A program made the position numbers and the translations under genes. A DNA stretch of 64,000 bases from the NCBI RefSeq assembly GCF_026586675.1, contig NZ_JAODIX010000028.1, forward strand, positions 90,835 through 154,834, read 5' to 3'. Positions 16,155 to 28,528 of the stretch are shown here, in pieces (within the stretch, counting starts at the first letter, position 1; each line of letters begins with the position of its first letter). The DNA comes from Halorubrum yunnanense. Its GTDB lineage: Archaea > Halobacteriota > Halobacteria > Halobacteriales > Haloferacaceae. A model generated the notes under the pieces. It did no database searches. It had not been told where the DNA came from and was given only the letters and a program-made list of their open reading frames with translations.

Positions 16155-17630
16155 ATGGATTCGAATGGCACCCGCTGTGCGGTCGCCAATCTAGTCCCCC
16201 GTCGACCCCCTCTGGAACTCATCAAGCGAGACGGTGTCTGGGCTGTTCGCGAGTATTATGACTTGGGCGAGCAACCGGAACAAGGTGTCACTCGGTTCAG
16301 CACACACGCAAAACGGACCGACGCCATGCGAGTTGGGCAAGAACGAATGGAGGAACGACAGCACCCCTTTCTACTCCGGTGGGAAAGTCAGAACAACGTT
16401 GGTGGGATGTACTGGAATCAAGAGTTTGAGACGTTGTCCGTGCGGTTCAGTGAGCTGCTCAGTAGCTGGACGGTGAAAGCGGAGCCGGACGGCATTGTGC
16501 TCTCGGTGAACAGTTCTGATTCAGAGGCGCTCTCAACGAGCAAACAGATGCTGGAGGAGTACAATTTCAAGCGAGTGGTGTGCTACTCAACATCCGGTGA
16601 TAAGCGAGTCGCGCACAAACACCGATTCGTGCGGAACGAGATTGCCGACTACGGCGTACGGTTCAACAGAGAACAGATACCGAAGTCCGCCGAGACGCCG
16701 GCTGAGTCCTCCGACACCGACACCAACCAGCCAGCAACGTCCGGAGACGTGGCGATCACCGAGGATGACGGAGGAGACGATGACGAACAGACACGGGATG
16801 TAACAGGAGTCCACAGCTCGTTCGTGGCAACCGTTCCGGACCTGACGGAGCTTCGAGAGATTGATACTGACGGCGTCGCTCACGTGTATGCGGTGCCGTG
16901 GGACGACACGACGGCCCGTGCCTTGATTTTGAGCCCGGAGTACGCGGACGAACAGCAAGCAGTGAACACGTTCGCCACAGTAGTGTCTGATTGGCTCGCG
17001 CTGGCCACACACGACAACGTCGTGAAGGTGTTTGAGAGCGACGCGGATCCGGGAACGTGGATAATCTACGACGCTGACTACCCGCGCTTGTCGACAGTCG
17101 TGGATGATCTCTCCGTTGTAGAGCAGATGAGCGTTCTCTTGCAGTTGGGTGATATCGCTACTGTCGCACAGCGAGAAGGAATCCATAGTACGGGACTAAC
17201 CCCGCGTCGTGTCTGCGTCACTAAAGACAGTTCATCCGGAGCAAAGATGAGTTCGAACGACACGGCTCTTGAGGTGAAACTGACCGGATTAGGGCTGCGT
17301 GACCGTGTTTCCAGAGCGGTTGGGGATAGCGATCCGACGCGGTTTACTCCGCCAGAACTGCTCAACGGCGGAACGGTGCAGCCGACGACTCCCGTCTACC
17401 GGCTCGGCGCAATCGCGTACTATTTTCTCACGGGCAGCCCCCCCTACTACGCCTGCTCCCCAACTGCGGGCTCACTCTCAGAAGCTTCTATTACTCCTCC
17501 CAATGCGATCACGGATATCCCGATTCGTGTGAGTCAGTGTATAATGCAGGCATTACACGAGAACCCACGCCAACGATACCAGACCGGCAAGACGTTCGTC
17601 AGAGAACTCATAAATCTTGTAGAACAATAG
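16155..17630 (+). CDS. Pseudokinase-domain protein, main cargo of the tRNA-Arg element
   Basis: A 491-residue intact gene with markedly lower G+C than the host. Residues 1-175 form an unrecognised domain. An acidic Ser/Thr-rich linker follows (176-218), then a region resembling a Ser/Thr kinase fold (about 225-491). The C-lobe landmarks are a catalytic-loop equivalent GIHSTGLTPRRV (342-353), a DFG-position LTGLG (376-380), a PPE motif (399-401), VYRLGAIAYYFLTGSPPYY and PRQRYQTG. The catalytic Asp, the metal-binding Asp and an invariant Lys are all absent, so catalysis is unlikely and a scaffold or allosteric role is more plausible. No signal peptide or membrane segment is seen. Confidence 0.7.
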   Translation: MDSNGTRCAVANLVPRRPPLELIKRDGVWAVREYYDLGEQPEQGVTRFSTHAKRTDAMRVGQERMEERQHPFLLRWESQNNVGGMYWNQEFETLSVRFSELLSSWTVKAEPDGIVLSVNSSDSEALSTSKQMLEEYNFKRVVCYSTSGDKRVAHKHRFVRNEIADYGVRFNREQIPKSAETPAESSDTDTNQPATSGDVAITEDDGGDDDEQTRDVTGVHSSFVATVPDLTELREIDTDGVAHVYAVPWDDTTARALILSPEYADEQQAVNTFATVVSDWLALATHDNVVKVFESDADPGTWIIYDADYPRLSTVVDDLSVVEQMSVLLQLGDIATVAQREGIHSTGLTPRRVCVTKDSSSGAKMSSNDTALEVKLTGLGLRDRVSRAVGDSDPTRFTPPELLNGGTVQPTTPVYRLGAIAYYFLTGSPPYYACSPTAGSLSEASITPPNAITDIPIRVSQCIMQALHENPRQRYQTGKTFVRELINLVEQ

Positions 17631-17745
17631 CCTATCCTACCCAGAGAGAACCCGTTACAATTGAATCAGTGGTATTGTTCCTGAGACAACAGCACGTCAT
17701 CGAACACGTCTCACGCCTTCTATACCGTGGTTTTGATCATGTCGT

Positions 17746-18072
17746 TTAGACATTATAGTAGATTGGCCTTCTCGAAATGGAGGAATGATACTGCTGCTCT
17801 GAGAGTACATCTTTAAATCCGCGGAGGGTGCGGGCGCCGACGGTGTTTCCAGTAGCATATTGTTTCGCTTGTACGCCGAGCCGTGCGTGAAACAATTCTC
17901 TATCGATGACGGCGTGAATATCGATTCCACCGTCGCCACGGAACGGCGTTAATTCGAGTTCACGAGTCGGCTTTGCACGCTCTATCACCATTTTACAGAG
18001 TTGCTTGAACTGCTCGTGGTCGATCTGTAGCCCCTTACCGAGCAGTTCCTCTTTCGCCGTCGATGCTTTCAT
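17746..18072 (-). CDS. Mrr-like restriction endonuclease domain, truncated
   Basis: The 108-residue frame holds the core of the Mrr-type PD-(D/E)xK nuclease: LTPFRGDGGIDI with Asp51, then VQAKQY with Gln68 and Lys70, then RTLRGFKDVLSEQQYH. Mrr proteins normally continue with an FITTS-type strand and helix; here the frame ends 17 residues after the last conserved Tyr-His with an unrelated ISRRPIYYNV. The 3' part has probably been lost. Mrr nucleases cleave methylated or foreign DNA. It is oriented toward the pseudokinase gene and next to attR. Confidence 0.7.
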   Translation of the reverse strand: MKASTAKEELLGKGLQIDHEQFKQLCKMVIERAKPTRELELTPFRGDGGIDIHAVIDRELFHARLGVQAKQYATGNTVGARTLRGFKDVLSEQQYHSSISRRPIYYNV

Positions 18073-18275
18073 TCAAGATCGACGTTTGCACCGCTGGACA
18101 AAAACCCTCCTGCCAGAGCAACCGGTACGTTACCCCGACTCGGTCACGTGTATTTCATGAACCGCACGAAGGCGGCGACCCCCGTCACGCTACATGACGA
18201 ACTCAAACTCGTCACTGGGGGGTTGGATTATATACACCCGGCTGCCGTCATGCCAATTTGCCCCGTCAGAAATCC

Positions 18276-18291
18276 TGATGGGCGCTGCAGG
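18276..18291. repeat. attR: 16-bp repeat within the 3' end of tRNA-Arg
   Basis: TGATGGGCGCTGCAGG overlaps the last bases of the intact tRNA-Arg and is identical to attL at 13326-13341. The shared core starts three bases beyond the tRNA discriminator, as expected for integration at a tRNA 3' end. Confidence 0.85.
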
Positions 18292-18353
18292 ATTTGAACC
18301 CGCGACAGCTTGGTCCGAAGCCAAGCACTCTATCCAGACTGAGCTAAGCGCCC
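18279..18353 (-). tRNA. tRNA-Arg (TCG)
   Basis: On the minus strand GGGCGCT pairs with AGCGCCC. The D arm (GCTC) and anticodon stem CTTGG/CCAAG are present, with the loop CTTCGGA giving anticodon TCG, and the T arm has TTCAAAT. Discriminator A, no encoded CCA and no intron. Its 3' end is the integration target of the 13.3-18.3 kb element and is fully restored by the element-side sequence. Confidence 0.96.
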
Positions 18354-18565
18354 GTACCGCATGATACCCCGCTATACGTTTTAAGTCCCGCGGTTCGGAA
18401 GCGCTCGCCGGACACCGTCGACGGTCGTCGAATCGGTGCCAGCCAGCGATCAAAAAGAATATTATCGGGAGCGAGCATGTGTTTCGTAGTAGATGTGTCT
18501 TGGTCGTACGGCCTGGCGGCCGAACGAGCGGCCCGAGTTCTCCCTGTCGTCTCTGAGGTACGCCT

Positions 18566-19168
18566 ATGTATGACCTGAGGCCACACTTCGACGAGGAGAT
18601 CGACCCTGGAACGAACATCCTCCTCACCGGTCCGCCGCTGACGGGCAAGCGATCCATGATGATGGACGTGTTGGCCGAAGGGACCGACCGCGGCAACGGC
18701 GCGATCGTCGTCACCACGAAGGACGGCGCCGACCGCGTGCTAAAGGACTACGAGAAGCGGACCCCGTACGACGGGAAACCGGTCGCCGTCGTCGACTGCG
18801 TCACGCGCCAGCAGGGCGTCAGCGACGCCCGCGAGTCTGACCGGATCAAGTACGCCTCCTCGCCGGTGGACATGACGGGGATCGGGATCAAGCTCTCGGA
18901 GTTCCTGCAGGCGTTCGGGGACCGCGGCATCGAGGAGAACCGCGTGATGGTCCACTCGCTGTCGACGCTGCTGATGTACTCGGACCTCCAGACGGTGTTC
19001 CGGTTCCTCCACGTGTTCACCGGGCGCATCCAGAGCGTGAACGGGCTGGGGCTGTTCAGCATCGACTCGACCTCCCACGACGACCAGGCGATGAACACGA
19101 TCAAACAGCTCTTCGACGGCGTCATCACGCTCTCCGAGGACGACGAGCCCGAGATCCGGCTGGCGTGA
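18566..19168 (+). CDS. RecA-superfamily (KaiC/RAD55-like) ATPase-fold protein
   Basis: A 200-residue protein. The P-loop reads GPPLTGKRSM (about 22-31), with Arg where Thr/Ser is usual, so nucleotide hydrolysis may be weak. A Walker-B-like strand (RVMVHSLSTLLMY) and the VFRFLHVFTGRIQ helix fit the haloarchaeal KaiC-like or 'HTR-like' group thought to act in signalling. It is followed 43 bases later by a CoA-binding protein gene. The role is not established. Confidence 0.8.
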   Translation: MYDLRPHFDEEIDPGTNILLTGPPLTGKRSMMMDVLAEGTDRGNGAIVVTTKDGADRVLKDYEKRTPYDGKPVAVVDCVTRQQGVSDARESDRIKYASSPVDMTGIGIKLSEFLQAFGDRGIEENRVMVHSLSTLLMYSDLQTVFRFLHVFTGRIQSVNGLGLFSIDSTSHDDQAMNTIKQLFDGVITLSEDDEPEIRLA

Positions 19169-19211
19169 GGCCGGCGGGCGTTTTAATCCACGCGACGGCG
19201 TACACACGAGC

Positions 19212-19634
19212 ATGCCCGTTACCGACGACCAGGGACTCGACCGACTGCTCGGCGCCGAGACGATCGCCGTCGTCGGCTGCTCGACGACGGCCGGAAAGGC
19301 TGCCCACGACGTGCCGGCGTATCTCCAGCGACACGGCTACCGGATCGTCCCGGTGAACCCGTTCGCCGACGAGGTCCTCGGCGAACCCGCGTTCGACGCC
19401 CTCGCGGACGTCGACGCTGAAATCGACCTGGTGAACGTGTTCCGTCCGAGCGAGGAGGTCCCGGAGATCCTTGAGGAGGTTCGCGAGCGGCACGCGGAGC
19501 GCAGCGACGCCGGCGCGGCGTGGCTCCAGCTCGGGATCAGCCACGACGAGGCGGCCGCGGCCGCGGAGGCCGACGGGATCGAGGTGGTCCAGAACAAATG
19601 CATGAAGGTCGAACACGGTCGCCTCCGCGATTAG
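19212..19634 (+). CDS. CoA-binding (YccU-like) protein
   Basis: A 140-residue single Rossmann-like domain: IAVVGCSTTAGKAAHDVPAY at the N-terminus, then YRIVPVNPFADEVLGEPAF and VNVFRPSEEVPEI. It ends with WLQLGISHDEA and NKCMKVEHGRL, the characteristic end of the family, with Cys-Met-Lys. This is the stand-alone CoA-binding domain related to succinyl-CoA synthetase alpha. Precise function unknown. Confidence 0.9.
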   Translation: MPVTDDQGLDRLLGAETIAVVGCSTTAGKAAHDVPAYLQRHGYRIVPVNPFADEVLGEPAFDALADVDAEIDLVNVFRPSEEVPEILEEVRERHAERSDAGAAWLQLGISHDEAAAAAEADGIEVVQNKCMKVEHGRLRD

Positions 19635-19662
19635 GTGGGCGTCGTCACCGCGGGCGTTCCGC

Positions 19663-20643
19663 TTAGCCCTCCCACTCCTCGAACGAGCGGTACACGCCCT
19701 TCGAGAGATAGCGTTCGGCGGAGTCGCAGAAGATGGTGGCGACGGTGTCGTGGGGGGCGTCCGCGTCGCCGTCGCGGATCTCGCGGGCGACCCGCTTGGC
19801 GGCGATCGCGTTCGCGGCCGCGGAAGAGGCGACGAGATGGCCCTCCTCGCTCGCGAGCCGACCCATCTCCTCGTGGACCTCGCGGTCGGGGACGGCGAGA
19901 ATGTCGTCGACGAGGTCGGGGTCGAACAGCTCGTTGCGCTCGATGTCGTGGGTCCCGATTCCCTCCGTCTTGTACGCCTCGTGCTCGACCTCCTCGCCGA
20001 GGAACTCGCGGTACGCGGAGCCGGCGGGCTCGACCGCGACGACGCGGGTGTCGGGGTCGCGCTCGCGGAAGTAGCGGGCCACGCCCATCAGCGTCCCGCC
20101 GGTGCCGCAGCCGGCGACCACGGCGCCGACCTCCCCGTCCAGCGCCCCGTCGATCTCGGGGGCGGTGGTTTCGTAGTGCGCCTCGGCGTTGAGCGGGTTC
20201 GAGAACTGCTGGGGGACGACCGCGTCGTCGAGCTCGTCGGCGATCTCGCGCGCGCGGTCGATGGCGAACCCCATCCCGTCCTCGCTGGGGGTGTTGACCA
20301 CCTCCGCGCCGAGCGCGCGCATGAGCTGTTGTTTCTCCACCGAGAACCGCTCAGGGACGACGAAGACGGCGTCCAGCCCGAGCTGCTTGGCCGCGACCGC
20401 CAGCCCGATCCCGGTGTTGCCGGCGGTCGGCTCCACGACGGTGCCGCCCTCGCCGACGTCGCCGCGCTCGAGCATGCGTTCGAGCATGTGCTTCCCGATG
20501 CGGTCCTTGACGCTCGCGCCGGGGTTGAACGACTCCAGTTTCGCGTACACCGGCACCGCGTCCGGCGAGTCGTGGACTCGGACGAGCGGCGTTTCCCCGA
20601 TCGTCTCCAACACTGACGACAGGGGCTCCCGATGACTCGTCAT
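19663..20643 (-). CDS. Cysteine synthase / PLP-dependent beta-substituting enzyme
   Basis: A 326-residue fold-type II PLP enzyme of the O-acetylserine sulfhydrylase group. The PLP Lys46 lies in [11 protein letters not shown], the PLP phosphate site is [10 protein letters not shown], and [12 protein letters not shown] binds substrate. The enzyme would make L-cysteine from O-acetyl- or O-phosphoserine and sulfide. The start at 20643 ([19 protein letters not shown]) is chosen because the long upstream extension is Arg/Pro-rich and unlike the family. CysK and CysM (or cystathionine synthase) cannot be separated from sequence alone. Confidence 0.93.
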   Translation of the reverse strand: MTSHREPLSSVLETIGETPLVRVHDSPDAVPVYAKLESFNPGASVKDRIGKHMLERMLERGDVGEGGTVVEPTAGNTGIGLAVAAKQLGLDAVFVVPERFSVEKQQLMRALGAEVVNTPSEDGMGFAIDRAREIADELDDAVVPQQFSNPLNAEAHYETTAPEIDGALDGEVGAVVAGCGTGGTLMGVARYFRERDPDTRVVAVEPAGSAYREFLGEEVEHEAYKTEGIGTHDIERNELFDPDLVDDILAVPDREVHEEMGRLASEEGHLVASSAAANAIAAKRVAREIRDGDADAPHDTVATIFCDSAERYLSKGVYRSFEEWEG

Positions 20644-20836
20644 GTTCCCGCAATCGTTGCCGCCCCTTTTGCGTGTTTCCATGGCCGCATCCGCGTCCTC
20701 CTGTCGTCGGCGACGGCGGACGTTGCCGCGACCCGGGAGGGAACCGCCCGGATCGGGACCGACCGCGTCGGCGGGCAGGCGCGGTCCGGACCGGGGATCG
20801 AACAAACTTATGCCCCTCGTCCGGTTCCGAAGAGGT

Positions 20837-22786
20837 ATGAGCGAGACCGATGCGCAGGCCGACGTGACGGTCGTCCTTCCGGACGGATCAGAGCTGGACG
20901 TTCCGCCGGGGGCGACAGTCGAGGACGTCGCCTTCGAGATCGGCCCCGGGCTCGGTCGCGACACCGTGGCAGGGAAGATCGACGGCGAACTCGTCGAGAA
21001 GCACGCTGCGGTCCACGACGGCGCGCGGATCGAGATCGTCACCGACCAGTCCGACGAGTACCTGACGGTGTTGCGCCACTCCGCGGCCCACGTGTTCGCG
21101 CAGGCCCTCCAGCGGCTTCATCCGGCGGCCACCCTCACCATCGGCCCCCCGACCGACGACGGCTTCTACTACGACGTGACCGACGTCGACCTCGACGAGG
21201 ACGACCTCGACGCCATCGAAGACGAGATGGAGGCGATCATCGAGGCGGACTACGACATCGAGCGCGAGGTCCGTTCCAGCGAGGAGGCCAAAGAGATCTA
21301 CGCCGACAACGAGTACAAGCGGCAGATCCTCGACGAGGAGGCCGACGACGAGGAGGTCACCTTCTACGCCCAAGACGACTGGCGGGACCTCTGTCGAGGC
21401 CCCCACGTCGAGTCGACCGGCGAGGTCGGCGCGGCGGCCCTCCTCGAGGTCTCCGCGGCCTACTGGCGCGGCGACGAGGACAACGACACGCTCACCCGCG
21501 TCTACGGCACGGCGTTCGCCTCCGAGTCCGACCTCGAGGAACACCTCGAACTGCGCGAGGAGGCGCTGGAGCGCGACCACCGGAAGATCGGCCAGGAGAT
21601 GAACCTCTTTTCGATCCCGACGGTGACTGGGCCGGGCCTCCCGCTGTACCATCCGCCGGGCAAGACCGTGCTCCGCGAGCTCTCGGACTTCGCGAACGAG
21701 CTCAACCGCGAGAACGGCTACGAGGAGGTCGAGACGCCGCACGTGTTCCGGACCGAGCTGTGGAAGAAGTCCGGCCACTACGAGAACTACAAGGACGACA
21801 TGTTCCTCCTCGACGTCAACGACGAGGAGTACGGGCTCAAGCCGATGAACTGCCCGGGCCACGCGACCATCTTCGACCAGCAGTCGTGGTCGTACCGCGA
21901 CCTCCCGCAGCGCTACTTCGAGAACGGGAAGGTGTATCGGAAGGAGCAGCGCGGCGAGCTCTCCGGGCTCTCGCGCGTCTGGTCGTTCACCATCGACGAC
22001 GGGCACCTGTTCGTCCGGCCCGACCAGATCCGACAGGAGATCGAGTCGGTCATCGAGATGATCTTCGAGGTCGTCGAGACGCTCGATTTGGACGTCGAAG
22101 TCGCCCTAGCGACTCGTCCCGACAAGTCCGTGGGCGGCGACGAGATCTGGGAATCCGCCGAGGAGCAGCTCCGCGACGTGCTCGAGTCGGGCGGCTACGA
22201 CTACGACGTCGAGCCCGGCGACGGCGCCTTCTACGGCCCGAAGATCGACTTCGGCTTCGAAGACGCCCTCGGCCGGGTCTGGGACGGCCCCACCGTCCAG
22301 CTCGACTTCAACATGCCCGAGCGGTTCGATCTCACTTACACGGGCGAAGACAACGAGGACCACGAGCCGGTGATGATCCACCGCGCGCTGTACGGGAGCT
22401 ACGAGCGCTTCTTCATGGTGCTCATCGAGCACTTCGACGGGGACTTCCCGCTGTGGCTCGCGCCCGAGCAGGTCCGCATCCTCCCGGTCTCCGACGAGAC
22501 GCTCGGCTACGCCCACCGCGTGAAAAACGCGCTTGAGGACGTCGGCCTCCGCGTCGAGGTTGAGGACCGCGACTGGACGGTCGGCCGCAAGATCCGGGCC
22601 GGCCACGACGACCGGCTCCCGTACATGGTGATCGTCGGCGACGACGAGCAGGAGGCGGGCACCGTCTCTGTGCGCGACCGCTTCGAGAACCAGCGCGGCG
22701 ACGTCGACCTCGACGCCTTCGTCGACCACCTCGTCGCCGAGCGCGACGAGAAGCGGACGGAGCCGGACTTCGTCGACGCCGATTAA
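20837..22786 (+). CDS. thrS: Threonyl-tRNA synthetase
   Basis: A 649-residue class II synthetase of bacterial-like architecture. It has a TGS domain (about 6-70), the SAD/editing domain with [11 protein letters not shown] and [11 protein letters not shown], and the catalytic core with zinc-ligand block [12 protein letters not shown] and motifs [12 protein letters not shown] and EFFQ-like [12 protein letters not shown]. The anticodon-binding domain is at the end ([15 protein letters not shown]). A CTTATG TATA-like box near 20808 supports the ATG at 20837 as a leaderless start. It is a housekeeping gene divergent from cysteine synthase. Confidence 0.97.
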   Translation: MSETDAQADVTVVLPDGSELDVPPGATVEDVAFEIGPGLGRDTVAGKIDGELVEKHAAVHDGARIEIVTDQSDEYLTVLRHSAAHVFAQALQRLHPAATLTIGPPTDDGFYYDVTDVDLDEDDLDAIEDEMEAIIEADYDIEREVRSSEEAKEIYADNEYKRQILDEEADDEEVTFYAQDDWRDLCRGPHVESTGEVGAAALLEVSAAYWRGDEDNDTLTRVYGTAFASESDLEEHLELREEALERDHRKIGQEMNLFSIPTVTGPGLPLYHPPGKTVLRELSDFANELNRENGYEEVETPHVFRTELWKKSGHYENYKDDMFLLDVNDEEYGLKPMNCPGHATIFDQQSWSYRDLPQRYFENGKVYRKEQRGELSGLSRVWSFTIDDGHLFVRPDQIRQEIESVIEMIFEVVETLDLDVEVALATRPDKSVGGDEIWESAEEQLRDVLESGGYDYDVEPGDGAFYGPKIDFGFEDALGRVWDGPTVQLDFNMPERFDLTYTGEDNEDHEPVMIHRALYGSYERFFMVLIEHFDGDFPLWLAPEQVRILPVSDETLGYAHRVKNALEDVGLRVEVEDRDWTVGRKIRAGHDDRLPYMVIVGDDEQEAGTVSVRDRFENQRGDVDLDAFVDHLVAERDEKRTEPDFVDAD

Positions 22787-22873
22787 CCTGAGCCGCGGAA
22801 CGCCTGACGACGGGGCGACCAGACCCGTCCCGTCGGGTCATCGCCTCCTTCGTCGCCCCGTTAGATCGGCCTT

Positions 22874-25848
<2,975 letters not shown>

Positions 25849-25927
25849 CTATGCATACTATCACGGTCGGACGGATTAAAGATTGCGTTGGAACCCCGTC
25901 TATACCATCGACGGCGGTTGAATACTA

Positions 25928-25979
<52 letters not shown>

Positions 25980-25980
25980 C

Positions 25981-26268
25981 GTAAGAGTCGAACGAGACCG
26001 GCTCCTGGCTCTCCATCGCCTCGTGGTACCTGTCGTAGAACTCCGTGCCGACGGCATCCGGGACCGCCTCCCACAGGTGGACTCCCTTGACCGGCTCACC
26101 GTCGTCGAGCGCGTCGTCGGCCACCGCGGACCGGACGACCTCGGTGGCCCGCTCGTTCGCGTACGTGATCCGCCAGTCGGTGTCGAACGCGAGGAACCCG
26201 TCGGCCATCCGGTCGAGGATGGTCCGGAAGTCCTCGCCCGACCCCGGGCCGGGGGACAGGTCAGACAT
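25981..26268 (-). pseudogene. Histidine kinase 5' part (PAS domain) cut off by the IS
   Basis: The segment starts at ATG 26268 (MSDLSPGPGSGEDFRTILDR). It encodes a PAS domain (MADGFLAFDTDWRITYANER) up to SFDSY, where the TTAC target and the transposon begin. The continuation YEPLETWF is on the other side of the IS at 24145. Transcription from this promoter would now end in the element, giving a PAS-only protein with a transposon-derived tail. Confidence 0.9.
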
Positions 26269-26368
26269 GGTTGTCCGTACGGTGACTGCGCTTATAGGTA
26301 ACGTGGATCCTGATTTGGCCGACCCGAGCGCGAAGCGACTCGGAGGCGTCAGTTGCGCGTTCCGTCGC

Positions 26369-26380
26369 GTTTTTATTATA
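26369..26380 (+). promoter_or_regulatory. TATA-like promoter of the aminotransferase gene
   Basis: An uninterrupted TTTTTATTATA-type box lies about 25-30 bases before the ATG at 26400. It supports that start over the in-frame TTG at 26391. Confidence 0.55.
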
Positions 26381-26399
26381 CCCGAGTTATTTGTCGCGT

Positions 26400-27566
26400 A
26401 TGTCGAACCATCCACCGACACTCGACGAACGTCCGCCCGATGTCGGGGAGTTGACACCGCCCGACCGCACGCTGATGGGGCCCGGGCCGAGCGACGTCCA
26501 CCCGCGAGTGCTCAGGGCGATGAGCACGCCGCTCGTCGGCCACCTCGACGCGTCGTTCGTCCAGATCATGGACGAGGTCCAGGAGCTGCTCCGGTACACG
26601 TTTCGGACGGACAACAAGTGGACCATCCCGGTGTCCGGCACCGGCTCGGCGTCGATGGAGGCCGCGATCGGCAACCTCGTGGAGCCGGGCGACACGATGC
26701 TCGTCCCGACGAACGGCTACTTCGGCGGGCGGATGCGGTCGATGGCCGAGCGCGCCGGCGGCGACGTCGTCGAGGTCGACGCGCCGTGGGGCGAGCCCCT
26801 CGACCCGGTCGAGGTCGAGCGCGCGTTCGACGAACACCAGCCGGACGTGTTCGGTTTCGTCCACGCCGAGACGTCGACGGGCGTCCGCCAGCCCGACGTG
26901 CCCGCCCTGACCGACATCGCCCACGAGCACGACGCGTACGTGATCGCCGACTGCGTCACCTCGCTGGGCGGTGTCGAGATGCGCGTCGACGAGTGGGACG
27001 TCGACGCCGCCTACTCCGCCCCGCAGAAGTGCCTCTCGTGCCCGCCCGGCGCGAGCCCCCTGACGCTCAACGACCGCGCGATGGACAAGGTGCTCTCCCG
27101 CGAGGAGCCCGCCCGCTCGTGGTACCTCGACCTCTCGCTCCTCGAGGGGTACTGGGGAGACGACCGCGCGTACCACCACACCGCCCCGATCACGAACGTG
27201 TACGCGCTCCGCGAGGCCCTCCGGCTCGTCGCCGAGGAGGGGATCGAGGAGCGGTGGGACCGCCACCGCGCGGTCGCCGGCGAGCTGAAGGCCGGCCTCC
27301 GGGACTTGGACCTCGAAATGAACGCCGCCGAGGAGTGCTGGCTCCCGAGCCTGAACGCCGTGCGCGTCCCTGACGGCGTCGACGACGGCGCCGTCATCGA
27401 CCGCCTCCTCGAGGCGTACGACCTGGAGGTCGCCTCCGGCCTGGGCGACCTCGAAGGCGACATCTGGCGGATCGGCTGCATGGGTCGCTCCGCCAGCCGG
27501 AAGAACGTCGAGTACCTGCTGGCCGCGCTGGAGAACGCACTGGCTGAGCAAGGATACGAGGCCTGA
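26400..27566 (+). CDS. Class V PLP aminotransferase (alanine-glyoxylate / serine-glyoxylate type)
   Basis: A 388-residue fold-type I enzyme. It begins MSNHPPTLDERPPD, then LMGPGPSDVHPRVL and GHLDASFVQIMDEVQ. The PLP-binding region is GTGSASMEAAIGN, the Asp of IADCVTSLGGVEM stacks on the pyridine nitrogen, and the Schiff-base Lys lies in AYSAPQKCLSCPPG. The family moves amino groups from alanine or serine to glyoxylate (or related keto acids). The exact substrate pair cannot be read. The C-terminal GDIWRIGCMG is typical. Confidence 0.92.
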   Translation: MSNHPPTLDERPPDVGELTPPDRTLMGPGPSDVHPRVLRAMSTPLVGHLDASFVQIMDEVQELLRYTFRTDNKWTIPVSGTGSASMEAAIGNLVEPGDTMLVPTNGYFGGRMRSMAERAGGDVVEVDAPWGEPLDPVEVERAFDEHQPDVFGFVHAETSTGVRQPDVPALTDIAHEHDAYVIADCVTSLGGVEMRVDEWDVDAAYSAPQKCLSCPPGASPLTLNDRAMDKVLSREEPARSWYLDLSLLEGYWGDDRAYHHTAPITNVYALREALRLVAEEGIEERWDRHRAVAGELKAGLRDLDLEMNAAEECWLPSLNAVRVPDGVDDGAVIDRLLEAYDLEVASGLGDLEGDIWRIGCMGRSASRKNVEYLLAALENALAEQGYEA

Positions 27567-27570
27567 GTCG

Positions 27571-27639
27571 CTTCTGAGCGGTCGGTCACCGGGCTTCTGA
27601 GCGGTCGGTCACCGGGCTTCTGAGCGGTCGGTCACCGAC
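27571..27639. repeat. Three tandem 23-bp repeats between genes
   Basis: The unit CTTCTGAGCGGTCGGTCACC plus GGG occurs three times head to tail, with only the last two bases of the third copy differing (GAC for GGG). It lies between two same-strand genes, where it could be a slippage product of a former spacer or terminator. No coding function. Confidence 0.95.
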
Positions 27640-27727
27640 CGGACGGTCCCGCGCCCGATCCCCCGGGTCCGGAACGCGGTACCGCCCCTCACGCGGATTT
27701 TTCACGGTCGGCGACGGGCCTTTCGGT

Positions 27728-28450
27728 ATGTCCGACGCTTTCGGCCGTGCGATCCGCGATCACTTCCGCGGCGAGCGGGACGAGCCCCTCCTGCACCGGG
27801 ACGGCGGCGAGACGGTCGAACACCCGATCGAGGCGTTCTACTTCGCCGACTTCGACCCGAGCGAGGACGCGGCCCACGAGTGGCTGGCGTCGTGGCTGCG
27901 GGGGCCGCTCGTCGACCTCGGCGCCGGCACCGGGCGACACGCCCTGTACTTCCAGGAGCGGTTCGAGACGGTGGCGATCGAGCCGAGCCCCGCCCTGGTC
28001 GAGACGATGCGGGACCGCGGCGTCGACGACGCCCGCGAGGGCGACATGTTCGGGTTGCGGGAGACGTTCCCGCGCGACCGGTTCGGCTCGGCACTCGCGA
28101 ACGGCACCCAGGTCGGGCTCGCGGGGTCGATGCGAGGGCTCACCGAGTTCCTCGGCGACCTCGCGCACGTGACGACGCCGGACGCGACCGCCGTCGTCGA
28201 CTGTTACGACCCGACGCACCCGGCGACGGCCGAGCTCGTCGGCTACCGGGACGACCCGACGCCGGGGCTCGCGCACCGCGTCATGTTCTTCGAGTACGAG
28301 GGGGAGACGAACCCGGTCCTCCAGCTCCGACTGTTCAGCCCCGGCCGACTCCGCGAGGCCGCCGTCGGGACCGACTGGGAGGTCGCGGACGTCGTCCGCG
28401 GCGACGAGGGGAACGAGTACCACTACCGCGCCGCGCTGCGGAAGCGGTAG
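27728..28450 (+). CDS. Class I SAM-dependent methyltransferase
   Basis: A 240-residue Rossmann-fold methyltransferase. Motif I is LVDLGAGTGRHALYF (about 58-72), motif II AIEPSPALVETM, and motif IV-like VVDCYDPTHPA. An N-terminal HPIEAFYFADFDPSED is typical of small haloarchaeal members. The substrate is unknown. The start at MSDAFGR follows a TTTTTC promoter-like run near 27698. Confidence 0.88.
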   Translation: MSDAFGRAIRDHFRGERDEPLLHRDGGETVEHPIEAFYFADFDPSEDAAHEWLASWLRGPLVDLGAGTGRHALYFQERFETVAIEPSPALVETMRDRGVDDAREGDMFGLRETFPRDRFGSALANGTQVGLAGSMRGLTEFLGDLAHVTTPDATAVVDCYDPTHPATAELVGYRDDPTPGLAHRVMFFEYEGETNPVLQLRLFSPGRLREAAVGTDWEVADVVRGDEGNEYHYRAALRKR

Positions 28451-28528
28451 GCCGCGGAGGGGGCTGCGAGTCGGCGACGTCGCGGAACCGTCGCCGCATT
28501 TATAAACTCGCCCGAGCGTCCACCCGGT

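Larger units (their letters stand above)
13326..18291. mobile_element. ~5-kb integrated element in tRNA-Arg(TCG), decayed
   Basis: The 16-bp repeats at 13326-13341 and 18276-18291 bound a segment that is visibly poorer in G+C than its flanks. An integrase gene lies next to attL, and the tRNA keeps its complete sequence at attR. The order is integrase (broken), HTH antitoxin-like, PemK-like toxin (broken), frameshifted gene, 45-residue protein, pseudokinase and, on the minus strand, a short Mrr-like nuclease. No replication or capsid gene is recognisable. It resembles the cargo-bearing remnants of haloarchaeal plasmids or viruses that use tRNA genes. Confidence 0.85.

Noticed and set aside
18354..18565. 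Possible small gene between tRNA-Arg and the RecA-like ATPase gene
   Set aside because: Only frames that overlap the tRNA or have no start with a promoter.
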